Shown one piece after another: positions 39,769 to 49,876 of a DNA stretch of 64,000 nucleotides; position 1 is the stretch's first letter; each line of letters opens with the position of its first letter. The notes beneath the pieces were generated by a model. That model did no database searches and was not told the DNA's origin. It saw only the letters and a list, made by a program, of their open reading frames with translations. The stretch is from Clostridium aestuarii (GTDB lineage Bacteria; Bacillota; Clostridia; Clostridiales; Clostridiaceae). Location of the stretch: contig NZ_JAPQER010000001.1 in NCBI RefSeq assembly GCF_026735135.1, positions 627,500 through 691,499 of the forward strand. The letters run 5' to 3'. Position numbers and translations under genes: made by a program.

Positions 39769-42700
39769 TCAGATAACTTTAATATTAGGTTCTCCAAATT
39801 TTTCAATTAAAAAATTTAATAATTTATCTTCTTCTTTAATCCACAATTCTCTTTTAAGCATGTATTTTTTTCTTTCTCTTTTTGTACAAATATAAACTGG
39901 CATATCACCTTTGTTTTTTAAAAATTCACTTTTTAATTCATTTGTAGTTTTCTTTACATCCTTATCTGATTCTATTTGAATATATAATTTTTTATTAGAA
40001 ATTTTAACTAGTCTTTGAATATTATCACATAAAACTTTAGGCTGTTCATCTTCTCTTTTAGTAATTCTTCCTTTTATTAAAACAATTTCATCTTCCAATA
40101 TTAAGTCATTAAATTTCTCCAAAGTCTTTGGAAATATAATAACTTCCATACTACCATATAAATCTTCTAATCTGATAAACGCCATCATTGAGTTATTTTT
40201 AGTTATTTTTCTGGTTACTTCACTTATAATACCACCAATAATAACCCTATCTCCATCTTTAAATTTTGCATTTTTCTCTTCAATATGCTTTGCAGCTTCA
40301 TCTAATAGTTCCTCTTCTAACGCTCCATCTCCTATTATATCTATAGTTTTAGCAGAAGTTGCATTTTTGAGAGTAATTTCATACTCTTGAAGTGGATGTC
40401 CAGATAAATATAATCCTGTCATTTCCTTTTCCATTGATAGTAAATATTTTTTATCAAATTCATTTATATTAGGATATTTTATCTCTATTTGTTTAAATTC
40501 ACTTTTAAAACTAGCAAACAAACTCATTTGTCCATCAATATTTTTCTTTCTTTGATTTACAATAGAATCTATTATTCTTTCATAAACTGCTAAAAGCTGT
40601 GAACGATATATATTAAAGCAATCGAAAGCTCCTGCTTTAATTAAACTTTCAATAACTCTTTTATTAATACAGCTCAAATCTATTTTATTGCAAAAATCTA
40701 CAAAACTTGTGAATTGACCTTTTTCTTTTCTTATTTTAACTATGTTTTCTATTATATTATCTCCAACATTCTTTATAGCTGCTAATCCAAAACGTATTTT
40801 ACCATTTGGCACTGTAAATTTTGCAGAACTTTCATTTATATTTGGGGATAAAATTTCAATTTTCATCTCTCTTACAGCTCTAATATAAAATGATACTTTA
40901 TCACTGTTTCCTCTTACACTATTCAACATAGCCGCCATATATTCTTTTGGATAATAATAAACTAAGTAAGCAGTATCATATGCTACAACAGCATATGCAG
41001 CAGCATGTGATTTATTAAAAGCATAAGATGCAAAATCCATCATAGAATCATAAATTTTATTAGCTGCATTTTCACTTATACCATTTTTAACACATCCTGG
41101 TACATCTACATTACCATTTTCATCTACAATTCCGTATATAAAATTTTTTCGTTCTTCTTCCATTACTTTATGCTTTTTCTTTGACATAGCACGACGCACC
41201 AAATCACTTCGTCCCATAGAATACCCTGCTAAATCTCTAACTATTTGCATTACTTGTTCTTGATATACCATACACCCATAAGTAACCCCTAATATATGCT
41301 CTAGTTCTGGAGTTTCATATTGTGCTTCACTAGGGTTATTCTTATTTCTAATATATCTTGGTATTTCAGCCATAGGACCAGGTCTATATAAACTTATTCC
41401 CGCTATAATATCTTCTAAACTTTCTGGTTTTAGTTCCTTCATAAAATTTGTCATTCCTGGAGATTCTAATTGAAATACTCCTACTGTCTTTCCTTTACCT
41501 AACATTTTATATACATTTTCATCTTCAAAATTTATTTTATCTAAATCTATATCTATATTATTATTTTCTTTTATTAATTCTACTGTATCTCTCATTACTG
41601 TAAGAGTTCTAAGTCCTAAAAAGTCCATTTTTAATAGTCCAAGTTCTTCTAAAGTAGTCATAGTAAATTGTGCAACTATAGATTGCTCATTTTTTAAAAG
41701 AGGGACGTAATTTACAAGTGGATGAGACGCTATAACAACCCCAGCAGCATGCGTTGATGTATGTCTTGGAAGACCTTCAAGATTTCTTGCAACATCTATA
41801 AGCTCTTTAATTCTTTGATCAGTATCATAATTATTTTTAAGTTCTTGATTCATCTCTAATGCTTTGTCTATAGTTATTCCTAGAACTGTTGGTATCATTT
41901 TAGCTATCTTATCTACTTCAACATAAGAATAATTCATAGCTCTTCCTACATCTCTTATACAAGCTCTTGCTGCCATAGTTCCAAAAGTTACAATCTGAGC
42001 TACATTTTCCTTACCATATTTTTCAACAACATAATCTATAACTTCTCCACGTCTTTCATAACAAAAATCACTATCTATATCTGGCATAGATACACGATCT
42101 GGATTTAGAAATCTTTCAAATATTAAATTATATTTTATAGGATCTATTTTAGTTATTCCTAATGTATATGCAACTAATGATCCTGCAGCACTTCCTCTTC
42201 CTGGTCCAGTCATTATCCCTTTTTCATTTGAAAATCTAAAAAAATCCCAAACTATTAAAAAATAATCCACATATCCCATTTGTTTAATTACGCCTAATTC
42301 ATATTCAAGCCTGTCTTTTAACTTTTCGTCTATATGTGTGTATCTTTCTTTTAAACCCTTATAACATAAATCTTTTAAATATTCATAATGATCCGTCCCC
42401 TTTTGCAATGGGAAAGTAGGAAGTTTTGATTCATGAAATTTATAATCAAAATCACATTGCTCTGCAATCTTAACAGTATTCTCTAATGCTTCTGGAGCAT
42501 AAGCAAATCTATCATACATTTCTTGTGGTGACCTTAAATAAAATTGTTCTGGTTGATAACTCATTCTGTTTTCATCATCTACTGTTTTTCCTGTTTGAAT
42601 ACACAGTAATACATCATGAGATTTTGTATCTTCTTTTCTAATGTAGTGGACATCATTAGTTGCAACAAGTGGGATATCTAATTCTTTTGATAATTCCACT

Positions 42701-43272
42701 ATCATTTCATTAACTCTAAGCTGTTCTTCCATACCATGATATTGAAGTTCCAAATAAAAGCCTTCCTTAAAAGTTTCCTTATAAAAAAGTGCTGCTGCTT
42801 TTGCTTTTTCTATATTATTATTTAATAAGTTATTCTGAACTTCTCCAGCTAAACATGCACCTAAAGCTATAAGACCTTCACTGTGCTTTTGTAAATATTC
42901 ATGATCAACTCTTGGTTTATAATAAAATCCATCTATAGAAGCTTTAGATACTATTTTCATGAGATTTTTATAACCTTCTTCATTTTTCACAAGAAGTACT
43001 AAATGATGAGTCTTATTTTCTGGATTGTTTTGCTTAATATACATAGACTTTGCAGCTACATATATTTCACATCCAATTATAGGCTTTATCCCTTGATCTT
43101 TTGCCTGTTTATAAAATTCAACGCATCCATACATATTTCCATGATCTGTTATAGCAAGACTTTTCATTCCGAGTTCTTTCGCTCTTGCAATTAATCTCTT
43201 AATTTTACCTGAGCCATCTAAAAGACTATATTCTGTATGCACGTGTAAATGGCAAAATTCTTTTATATTCAA
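39769..43272 (-). CDS. dnaE: DNA polymerase III alpha subunit DnaE
   Basis: A 1167-residue replicative polymerase. The start is TTG 43272, about 8 bases after AGGGGG. The N-terminal PHP domain reads CHLHVHTEYSLLDGSGKI. Catalytic acids lie in SMPDIDSDFCYERR and again around LLKMDFLGLRTLTV; the tandem helix-hairpin-helix and OB-fold region (GDRVIIGGIISEVTRKI) come near the C-terminus. This is the DnaE type, distinct from Gram-positive PolC, and probably acts in primer extension or lagging-strand and repair synthesis. It stands just upstream of pfkA-pyk, a common Firmicutes order. Confidence 0.96.
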   Translation of the reverse strand: MNIKEFCHLHVHTEYSLLDGSGKIKRLIARAKELGMKSLAITDHGNMYGCVEFYKQAKDQGIKPIIGCEIYVAAKSMYIKQNNPENKTHHLVLLVKNEEGYKNLMKIVSKASIDGFYYKPRVDHEYLQKHSEGLIALGACLAGEVQNNLLNNNIEKAKAAALFYKETFKEGFYLELQYHGMEEQLRVNEMIVELSKELDIPLVATNDVHYIRKEDTKSHDVLLCIQTGKTVDDENRMSYQPEQFYLRSPQEMYDRFAYAPEALENTVKIAEQCDFDYKFHESKLPTFPLQKGTDHYEYLKDLCYKGLKERYTHIDEKLKDRLEYELGVIKQMGYVDYFLIVWDFFRFSNEKGIMTGPGRGSAAGSLVAYTLGITKIDPIKYNLIFERFLNPDRVSMPDIDSDFCYERRGEVIDYVVEKYGKENVAQIVTFGTMAARACIRDVGRAMNYSYVEVDKIAKMIPTVLGITIDKALEMNQELKNNYDTDQRIKELIDVARNLEGLPRHTSTHAAGVVIASHPLVNYVPLLKNEQSIVAQFTMTTLEELGLLKMDFLGLRTLTVMRDTVELIKENNNIDIDLDKINFEDENVYKMLGKGKTVGVFQLESPGMTNFMKELKPESLEDIIAGISLYRPGPMAEIPRYIRNKNNPSEAQYETPELEHILGVTYGCMVYQEQVMQIVRDLAGYSMGRSDLVRRAMSKKKHKVMEEERKNFIYGIVDENGNVDVPGCVKNGISENAANKIYDSMMDFASYAFNKSHAAAYAVVAYDTAYLVYYYPKEYMAAMLNSVRGNSDKVSFYIRAVREMKIEILSPNINESSAKFTVPNGKIRFGLAAIKNVGDNIIENIVKIRKEKGQFTSFVDFCNKIDLSCINKRVIESLIKAGAFDCFNIYRSQLLAVYERIIDSIVNQRKKNIDGQMSLFASFKSEFKQIEIKYPNINEFDKKYLLSMEKEMTGLYLSGHPLQEYEITLKNATSAKTIDIIGDGALEEELLDEAAKHIEEKNAKFKDGDRVIIGGIISEVTRKITKNNSMMAFIRLEDLYGSMEVIIFPKTLEKFNDLILEDEIVLIKGRITKREDEQPKVLCDNIQRLVKISNKKLYIQIESDKDVKKTTNELKSEFLKNKGDMPVYICTKRERKKYMLKRELWIKEEDKLLNFLIEKFGEPNIKVI

Positions 43273-43520
43273 GCATTTTGCCCCCTTCCTATTTGTAGTG
43301 TATTTTAAATTAAACTCTTGTTTTATTCACTTACATAATATCACATGAATGCTGAAATTTAATTAGTAATTTTTATCCTTTCTTTAATTATTTCTATAAT
43401 ATCATTATTTAAACATATTATAAATCTAGTTAACACGCTCCATTAACAAACTAATATTAAGAATTAAACATTATAGGTACTAGGTTCTATGATTTAGATA
43501 CTAGTAATTATGAATTAAAA

Positions 43521-43560
43521 CAAAGGGATTGACGTAATAAAAATATCGTCAATCCCTTTG
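43521..43560 (-). terminator. terminator of asnA
   Basis: The arms CAAAGGGATTGACG and its complement enclose a 12-base loop immediately after the asnA stop codon, with TTTT on the minus strand. Confidence 0.75.
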
Positions 43561-43562
43561 TT

Positions 43563-44582
43563 TTATAATAATCTAATACCTAATTCTTTACATTCTTCTA
43601 TAACTTCATCTGACCATATAGATGCTTGAACCTCTCCTATATGTGCTTTTCTTAAAAAGAACATGCATATTCTCGATTGTCCAATTCCTCCACCTATAGT
43701 ATAAGGAAGTTTTTCTTCTAAAAGCATCTTATGGAAAGGAAGTTCTTTTCTATCTTCTAACCCCGCTGCTTTAAGTTGATATAGTAACGCTTCTTTGTCT
43801 ACTCTAATTCCCATAGATGATAATTCTAAAGCACAATTCAAAACTGGATTCCATAATAACAAGTCTCCATTAAGCTTCCAATCATCATAATCTGGAGATC
43901 TGCCATCATGTTTTTTTCCTGATTTTAATACATCACCTATTTGCATCAAGAAAACTGCACCTTTTTCCTTAGTGATTTTATTTTCTTTTTCTTTATCATT
44001 TAAATCAGGATACATATCCTCTAATTCTTGAGTTGTAATAAAGGTTATCTTTTCTGGCAATATTTTTTCTATTTGTGGATATTCTTTATTTATAAATTCT
44101 TCAGTACCTTTAAAAACTCCATAAATTTCTTGTACTATTTCCTTTAATCTTTCTAATGTTCTTTCTTCTTTAGTTATAATTTTTTCCCAATCCCATTGGT
44201 CTACATATATTGAGTGAATATTATCCAATTCTTCATCTCTACGAATCGCATTCATATCTGCATATAAACCTTCTCCTATTTTAAATCCATATCTATAAAG
44301 CGCCATTCGTTTCCACTTTGCAAGAGATTGTACAATTTGCATTTCCACATTTTTTATATCTAATGCATCAAAAGCAACAGGTCTTTCTATTCCATTTAAA
44401 TTATCATTAATTCCTGATGATTCTTTAACAAAAAGTGGTGCTGATACTCTTGTTAAATTAAGTTTTTTAGCAAGTTCCGTTTGAAAATAATCTTTAACTT
44501 TTTTTATTGCTATTTCTGTTTTTCTTAAATCTAAACTAGATCTATATCCTTCTGGCACTGTGAACTTTTTCATTTGCCCCAT
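43563..44582 (-). CDS. asnA: aspartate-ammonia ligase (asparagine synthetase A)
   Basis: A 339-residue enzyme making asparagine from aspartate, ammonia and ATP, of class II tRNA synthetase fold. Landmarks are [65 protein letters not shown] and [14 protein letters not shown]. The ribosome site GAGGAGGG is strong. The gene is monocistronic. The length matches E. coli AsnA (330). Confidence 0.96.
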   Translation of the reverse strand: MGQMKKFTVPEGYRSSLDLRKTEIAIKKVKDYFQTELAKKLNLTRVSAPLFVKESSGINDNLNGIERPVAFDALDIKNVEMQIVQSLAKWKRMALYRYGFKIGEGLYADMNAIRRDEELDNIHSIYVDQWDWEKIITKEERTLERLKEIVQEIYGVFKGTEEFINKEYPQIEKILPEKITFITTQELEDMYPDLNDKEKENKITKEKGAVFLMQIGDVLKSGKKHDGRSPDYDDWKLNGDLLLWNPVLNCALELSSMGIRVDKEALLYQLKAAGLEDRKELPFHKMLLEEKLPYTIGGGIGQSRICMFFLRKAHIGEVQASIWSDEVIEECKELGIRLL

Positions 44583-44865
44583 ATGTGACCCTCCTCTAAT
44601 TCCGTTTATGTTTTACTTATTATTTTAATAACGATTATAGTATTTTTATTTTAATTTGTCAACATTTTATTTTCATTTTTATTACTTAGTTAAAATAATC
44701 CTATATTTTTTAACGTTTTCATAATTTTTCTTATAGAAAACAGTGTTTAAATTAGTATTTATTAAAAATAATACCATTAAATATGTTACTTTAGATTTTT
44801 TAATAAAATTCGATAAATACATATGTAAGTTAATTTAATTTTCCTAAAGAAATGGAGCATACATT

Positions 44866-45354
44866 ATGATAAAAAAATTTTTTTCAATTATTTTAATAAT
44901 GTTATTTACCATATTATTAATATCTTGTGGAAATAATAATAATAATCAAGCCACTGATAGTATACAAACTCAATATGATGCTATAAAAAAACAAAAAGAT
45001 AATTCTTCAACTAATAGTTCTGAAATTCCACCAGAAAATGAAGAATTAAAAAAGGCAATTACCACTCTAGTAAAAAGCTGCTTAAAAATTCAGTACACAG
45101 AAAAAAACACTACAGACTTAAAAAAAATATGTACGCAAAATTTCATTAAAAATAAAGATAATTTTTTTTATAAAATAAATTCTAATCCTTATGAAATAAT
45201 AAAAATATCAAAAATAATTAATGAGGATAAAGAAAATAAAACTTTTAGTATCTCTGTTGAACTAAAAGATACTATGGGAAAATACAAACAAACATTTCAT
45301 ATTTTTAAAAAAGAAAATTCATACTACATCGATAGTATTATTTATGAAGAATAA
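44866..45354 (+). CDS. small hypothetical lipoprotein
   Basis: A 162-residue secreted protein. The signal peptide MIKKFFSIILIMLFTILLIS is followed by the lipobox LISC (Cys21), which would be lipidated. Then comes an Asn/Gln/Ser-rich linker (about 22-60) and a compact C-terminal domain ending HIFKKENSYYIDSIIYEE, of a kind seen in NTF2-like or DUF4878-type proteins; that resemblance is weak. It is divergent from asnA and ends at a terminator. Confidence 0.7.
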   Translation: MIKKFFSIILIMLFTILLISCGNNNNNQATDSIQTQYDAIKKQKDNSSTNSSEIPPENEELKKAITTLVKSCLKIQYTEKNTTDLKKICTQNFIKNKDNFFYKINSNPYEIIKISKIINEDKENKTFSISVELKDTMGKYKQTFHIFKKENSYYIDSIIYEE

Positions 45355-45390
45355 AAAATATATAATGCTAGAAGTACATTTTATAATATA

Positions 45391-45427
45391 AAGGCTTTAT
45401 CTCTACCTAAATAGAAATAAAGCCTTT
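45391..45427. terminator. bidirectional terminator
   Basis: The arms AAGGCTTTAT-ctc-TA and TA-gaa-ATAAAGCCTT are followed by TTTTT between convergent genes. Confidence 0.7.
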
Positions 45428-45446
45428 TTCTAATTTATTAAAGTAT

Positions 45447-47324
45447 TTATTGGTTTATAGGTATTAATAACTTTTGACCTATAAGAATTAAATCTGGGTT
45501 TTTAAGATGATTATATTTTGCAATTTGAGGATATTTCATATTGTATTTTCTTGCTATTCTACATAATACCTCTCCTGGCTTTACAACATAAACAATAATT
45601 TTTGCTTTATCCTTTTGTCCCTGTTTTAAATTATCTTGTTGTACTTGCTTTACCTTATCTTGTTGAAGATAATGTACTTGTTTAATTGAGAGATTTTTAG
45701 CATTTTTAACTGCTTTTACTAATTCATCTCTTATTGGCACATTTGTATTAAATGTATTTTTAGCATTGCTAAAGTCATATTGGTCTCCACCAGTAAACAT
45801 AAAGTCGTTTGTCACTACTGTATAATACTTATTCATATCAACTGGAGTACCATCCTCTAATTTCATTGAAGTTATCTTACCATCTTTATTGTAAGTAACT
45901 ATAACTCCTGTTTCTTGTATCCATCCTATTTTTTCATTCATTATACCATGTTGGATAACATTTTTAAGATCTGACCCTTTAAGTTCCATCTTAAATAAAG
46001 TGTTATCAAATGGCATAACTTCATAAAGTTTACCCATAGTTATATCACCTTTTGGTATTGGACATCTCAATCCACCACCATTGGTTACAGCTATTTCAGT
46101 TCCTGCAGCCTTTTTCATAACATCACATACCCATTGACCAAGTAATGAAGGTCCGTTCCATCTATCATGAGCTAATTCTTTGTCAGTTGTTCCTAAGACT
46201 TCTCCTAAAATTGGTTTTAATTCTTTATCGTATTTATTATATATAGCTTCACCATCTTTATCTTTAACCAATTCTGATTTTCTGTGATATATAGTATCAA
46301 CATTTGGTACTATATCTATAACTTTGTTATTTTCATCTAACATTATAGATAATTTAGCTAATGCTCTTCCTGCATAGTATCCTTGAACTACAGGTTTTCC
46401 ATTAACTTGTCCACATACTATTTTATGAGTATGTGATGATACTACAGCATCAATATTTTTAACTTCGCAAAGTTTAGAATCTACTACTTCATCAGTTATT
46501 TTTTTTGTTTCTTGATCTTGTATTGATCCTAAATGGGTTAACGCTATAACTACATCACATTTTCCTTCTGGTGCTTTACCTGATTTTAAATAATCTGCCC
46601 ATTTTTTTGCACATACTGCTATATCTCTAAATTCCACATCTTTAACATTTTCAGCTTTTGTCATATAGGCTGTTTCCTTAGTTGTTAGTCCAACAAATCC
46701 TATTTTTATTCCACCTTTTTCTACTATCATATATGATTTTGCCCATTCTACTGGGGTTCCACTTTTTTTATAATAAATGTTAGAAGCTAAGAATGTGAAA
46801 TTTCCATCTTTAGCCCATTTATTCATCCATTGTAGTCCCCAGTCAAACTCATGGTTTCCAACTGCTGAAGCTGTAACTCCAACTGATTTTATCATTTCTG
46901 ATACTGGTGCTCCATGTGTTAAATTTGACATTGCGCTACCTTGATAGTTATCTCCACCTGAAACAACTATAGTATTTGGATTTTCTTTTTTAGCTTTCTT
47001 TATTGCTGCAACTAATTTAGCTATCCCAACATTTTTACCTTTTTCTCTTGGGTCTTCCATAAGATTTCCATGGAAATCATTAAATGAAACTATATCAATT
47101 TGTTTTGCAACTTTAACCTCTGGTTTAGAAGAAATTTTACTTTGCAATTTTTCTGAATTAAGATTTGAATCCTCTTTAGAAACTGTAGTGTTTGATGTTA
47201 GGTCCTTAACTTGTATGTTTTGTTTGTCTTCCGCAAGTACATTAACTGGTGATATTAATGCCAATATCATAATTAATGCCACAATACAAGCTGTCCACTT
47301 TTTGTTTGTAAAATTTTTAAACAA
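45447..47324 (-). CDS. secreted 5'-nucleotidase-type metallophosphatase with C-terminal LysM
   Basis: I start at TTG 47324, nine bases after AAAGGGGG; the ATG at 47333 is one base from the site. The signal peptide (KKWTACIVALIMILALISPVNVLA) points to export. The metallophosphatase domain has DIVSFNDFHGNL, VVSGGDNYQGS, GNHEFDWGLQ and VVSSHTHKIV; the 5'-nucleotidase C domain has TNGGGLRCPIPKGDI and FMFTGGDQYDF. The last 48 residues form a LysM repeat (YVVKPGEVLCRIARKYNM), which binds peptidoglycan. It should release phosphate or nucleosides from extracellular nucleotides while held to the wall. Confidence 0.88.
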   Translation of the reverse strand: MFKNFTNKKWTACIVALIMILALISPVNVLAEDKQNIQVKDLTSNTTVSKEDSNLNSEKLQSKISSKPEVKVAKQIDIVSFNDFHGNLMEDPREKGKNVGIAKLVAAIKKAKKENPNTIVVSGGDNYQGSAMSNLTHGAPVSEMIKSVGVTASAVGNHEFDWGLQWMNKWAKDGNFTFLASNIYYKKSGTPVEWAKSYMIVEKGGIKIGFVGLTTKETAYMTKAENVKDVEFRDIAVCAKKWADYLKSGKAPEGKCDVVIALTHLGSIQDQETKKITDEVVDSKLCEVKNIDAVVSSHTHKIVCGQVNGKPVVQGYYAGRALAKLSIMLDENNKVIDIVPNVDTIYHRKSELVKDKDGEAIYNKYDKELKPILGEVLGTTDKELAHDRWNGPSLLGQWVCDVMKKAAGTEIAVTNGGGLRCPIPKGDITMGKLYEVMPFDNTLFKMELKGSDLKNVIQHGIMNEKIGWIQETGVIVTYNKDGKITSMKLEDGTPVDMNKYYTVVTNDFMFTGGDQYDFSNAKNTFNTNVPIRDELVKAVKNAKNLSIKQVHYLQQDKVKQVQQDNLKQGQKDKAKIIVYVVKPGEVLCRIARKYNMKYPQIAKYNHLKNPDLILIGQKLLIPINQ

Positions 47325-47548
47325 TATATTCATCCCCCTTTATAATGATTTTTAAATACCTATAATTAATATAGATATTAATAACTTTAAAATTATATGT
47401 TATCATATACCATTATATATAATTTTAGTATATTTTGTAAATAATAATTATTTTTTGACCAGCTATTCAGTAATTACTAAGTTAAATTTAATATCTAATT
47501 CTAAATATAGTTACTTGACTGAATACATAATAAAAAATAAAAAAAGTA

Positions 47549-47573
47549 TGCTGTACCAAAAATTGGTACAGCA
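47549..47573 (-). terminator. terminator downstream of the YtoI-type gene
   Basis: The perfect arms TGCTGTACCAA and TTGGTACAGCA enclose AAA; the minus strand continues with TTTTTTTATTTTTTA. Confidence 0.8.
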
Positions 47574-47607
47574 CACAGTATATCAGTTCTTAACTTTATT
47601 ACAGTAA

Positions 47608-48906
47608 TCATTTAACTATTTTTGCTGAAAGCATTGCTTTAGCAATTAATTCTTTCTTTTTAAACATACTAATTTCAACCTTACAAAAACTTCTTCCCAT
47701 ATCAATTATTTCTGTATAAATATCAATAATGCTGTCTATTTGCACAGGTTTCATAAAATATATCATTATGCTATCTACTCTGATATTTACATTATTCTTA
47801 TGTCTTATAGTCATAATTCCCACAGTAGAAAGAAGCATATTTAATGAACTCCAAGAAGCAGTTCCTAATTGGTCTAACATTTCAGGAATTATCTTTCCAT
47901 TAAAATGCATTTTTTGGTCTTTCACTTCATAATTAAAATTTCTAAGTATTAAATCTTCTATTGTTTCTCCAACTTGAGGCTGTTTTGCTGCATACTGAAG
48001 AGCTTTTATAACCTCTTGCCGTCCTATAACTCCTACTAGTTTTTTTCCTTCAACTACAGGACAAAGTTCTATTCCTTCCCATCCCATAATATGTGCTGTA
48101 TATGCTACTGTTGTTTTTTCTCTTACTGTTATAGGATCCTTACTCATTATTTTTCCAATTAAAATTTCTTCATCGTTTTTAATAGGAATATCTTTCATAG
48201 TAACAATTCCAACAACATTTTCCTCACCATCAACTACTGGATATCTTTCATGTTTTGTCTTTTCTATCAGTGTTTTTAATTTTTCTACACTATCATTTAT
48301 TTTTAAATAAATAGGATCGTTTCTCATAATATCTTCTACTAGTATTATTTCTTTCTTTATTAAATTTTCCGACATAGCTCTATTTATCATACTAGCTACT
48401 GTAAAACTATCATAACTAGAACATATTATTGGTAAACATTTTTCATCTCCTAATTTTTTTATTTTATCACTACAAGCAAATCCACCTGTTATTAAAACTG
48501 CACATTCATTTTCTAACGCTATACTTTGAATATCTTCTCTATTACCAACTATAACCAAGCACCCAGGAGACATATACTTTTTAGCTTCTTTTATTCTCAT
48601 GGCTCCTATAGCAAATTTATTCAATCGCTTATGAATTCCATCTTTTCCACTAACAATAGAACCTTCTACTATATTTACAACCTCAGCATAACTAAGAGAT
48701 TCTATATTTTTCTTTTCTATTTTTTCAATTCTAACAGTTCCTACTCTAGGTATAGTAGAAACTATTCCTAAAGCTTCTGCATCTTTTATGGATCTATAAG
48801 CAGTTCCATCACTTACTCCTTGTTCACTTGCAATACTTCTAACAGATATTTTTGTTCCAACTTTAAGTGAAGATATATACTTTATTATGTCTTCATGTTT
48901 TGACAT
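47608..48906 (-). CDS. YtoI-type regulator: HTH, DRTGG, two CBS and hotdog domains
   Basis: A 432-residue multidomain protein. Residues 1-60 form a winged helix (GTKISVRSIASEQGVSDGTAY). About 75-185 match a DRTGG domain (VITGGFACSDKIKKLG). About 195-305 carry two CBS domains (YPVVDGEENVVGIVTMKDI and CPVVEGKKLVGVIGRQEV) that usually bind adenine nucleotides. About 310-432 resemble a thioesterase-type hotdog fold. B. subtilis YtoI shares this order and has no known job. It is just downstream of whiA and could be cotranscribed with it. Confidence 0.82.
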   Translation of the reverse strand: MSKHEDIIKYISSLKVGTKISVRSIASEQGVSDGTAYRSIKDAEALGIVSTIPRVGTVRIEKIEKKNIESLSYAEVVNIVEGSIVSGKDGIHKRLNKFAIGAMRIKEAKKYMSPGCLVIVGNREDIQSIALENECAVLITGGFACSDKIKKLGDEKCLPIICSSYDSFTVASMINRAMSENLIKKEIILVEDIMRNDPIYLKINDSVEKLKTLIEKTKHERYPVVDGEENVVGIVTMKDIPIKNDEEILIGKIMSKDPITVREKTTVAYTAHIMGWEGIELCPVVEGKKLVGVIGRQEVIKALQYAAKQPQVGETIEDLILRNFNYEVKDQKMHFNGKIIPEMLDQLGTASWSSLNMLLSTVGIMTIRHKNNVNIRVDSIMIYFMKPVQIDSIIDIYTEIIDMGRSFCKVEISMFKKKELIAKAMLSAKIVK

Positions 48907-48916
48907 TCCCTAAAAC

Positions 48917-49870
48917 CTACTTCCCTTCTTTTCTCAGTTCCTCTGCTATTTTTTCAATTCTTCTAAGTCTATGATTAACACCAGATTTACCTACTTGTGG
49001 ATTTAACATTTGTCCAAGTTCTTTTAGAGATTCATTTGGATAGTTTAATCTAAGCTCTGCAATTTCTCTTAAATTTTTAGGAAGCCTTGGAAAACCTATC
49101 TCTTTTTCTATAAGTTTTATACTTTCTATTTGTCTTACTGCAGCATTAACTGTTTTGCTTAAATTTGCGGTCTCACAATTCACTAATCTATTTATATTAT
49201 TTCTCATTTCTTTCATTATTCTAACGTTTTCAAGCTCTAAAAGCGATTCATGAGCTCCTATTATATTAAGTAAGTCAACTATTTGTTCTCCTTCTTTTAT
49301 ATATATTACGTAACTACTCTTTCTCTGAATAACCTTTGAATTTAATCCATAACTATTAATAACCTGACTCAATTCTTTTGCGTAATTTTCATCATGAGTA
49401 ACGAATTCTAAGTGATATGTCTTTTCAGGATTACTTATACTACCTCCACCTAAAAAAACACCTCTTATAAAAACTCTTTTACATTCATCTATGTCAATTA
49501 TACTTTTAGGTATGCTGTATTCCAATAGAATCATACCATTTTCTTCCTTTAGCACTCCAACTTCTTTTAATAATTCTTTTACTTTCATTTCATGAGTTAT
49601 CATAACTAAATAAATATTATTTTTTTTCAAAGAATTACTTCTTTTTACAAACAACTTCGCATGCATGCCAAAATGTTCCTTTAATAACTTAAAAACAAGC
49701 CTAGCAATTGCAGGATTTTCTGTAGTAACTCTAAAATTTATTTTTTTATCTCCTCCAAATCCTAAAGTACCACTAACTTTCATAATTCCTGATAACAAAG
49801 CTGTAGCTTCTTTTTTAGTTAATTTTGTATATCTGCAAATCTCATTCTTTACTTTTGAAGAAAATGACAT
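48917..49870 (-). CDS. whiA: DNA-binding protein WhiA
   Basis: A 317-residue protein with an N-terminal LAGLIDADG-like part (IRGVFLGGGSISNPEKTYHLEF) and a C-terminal helix-turn-helix WhiA domain (LPKNLREIAELRLNYPNESLKELG, then GVNHRLRRI). It affects cell division and chromosome segregation in Firmicutes and sporulation in Streptomyces. It is third in the rapZ-yvcK-whiA cluster, with a 6-base gap. Confidence 0.94.
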   Translation of the reverse strand: MSFSSKVKNEICRYTKLTKKEATALLSGIMKVSGTLGFGGDKKINFRVTTENPAIARLVFKLLKEHFGMHAKLFVKRSNSLKKNNIYLVMITHEMKVKELLKEVGVLKEENGMILLEYSIPKSIIDIDECKRVFIRGVFLGGGSISNPEKTYHLEFVTHDENYAKELSQVINSYGLNSKVIQRKSSYVIYIKEGEQIVDLLNIIGAHESLLELENVRIMKEMRNNINRLVNCETANLSKTVNAAVRQIESIKLIEKEIGFPRLPKNLREIAELRLNYPNESLKELGQMLNPQVGKSGVNHRLRRIEKIAEELRKEGK

Positions 49871-49876
49871 ATTTTC

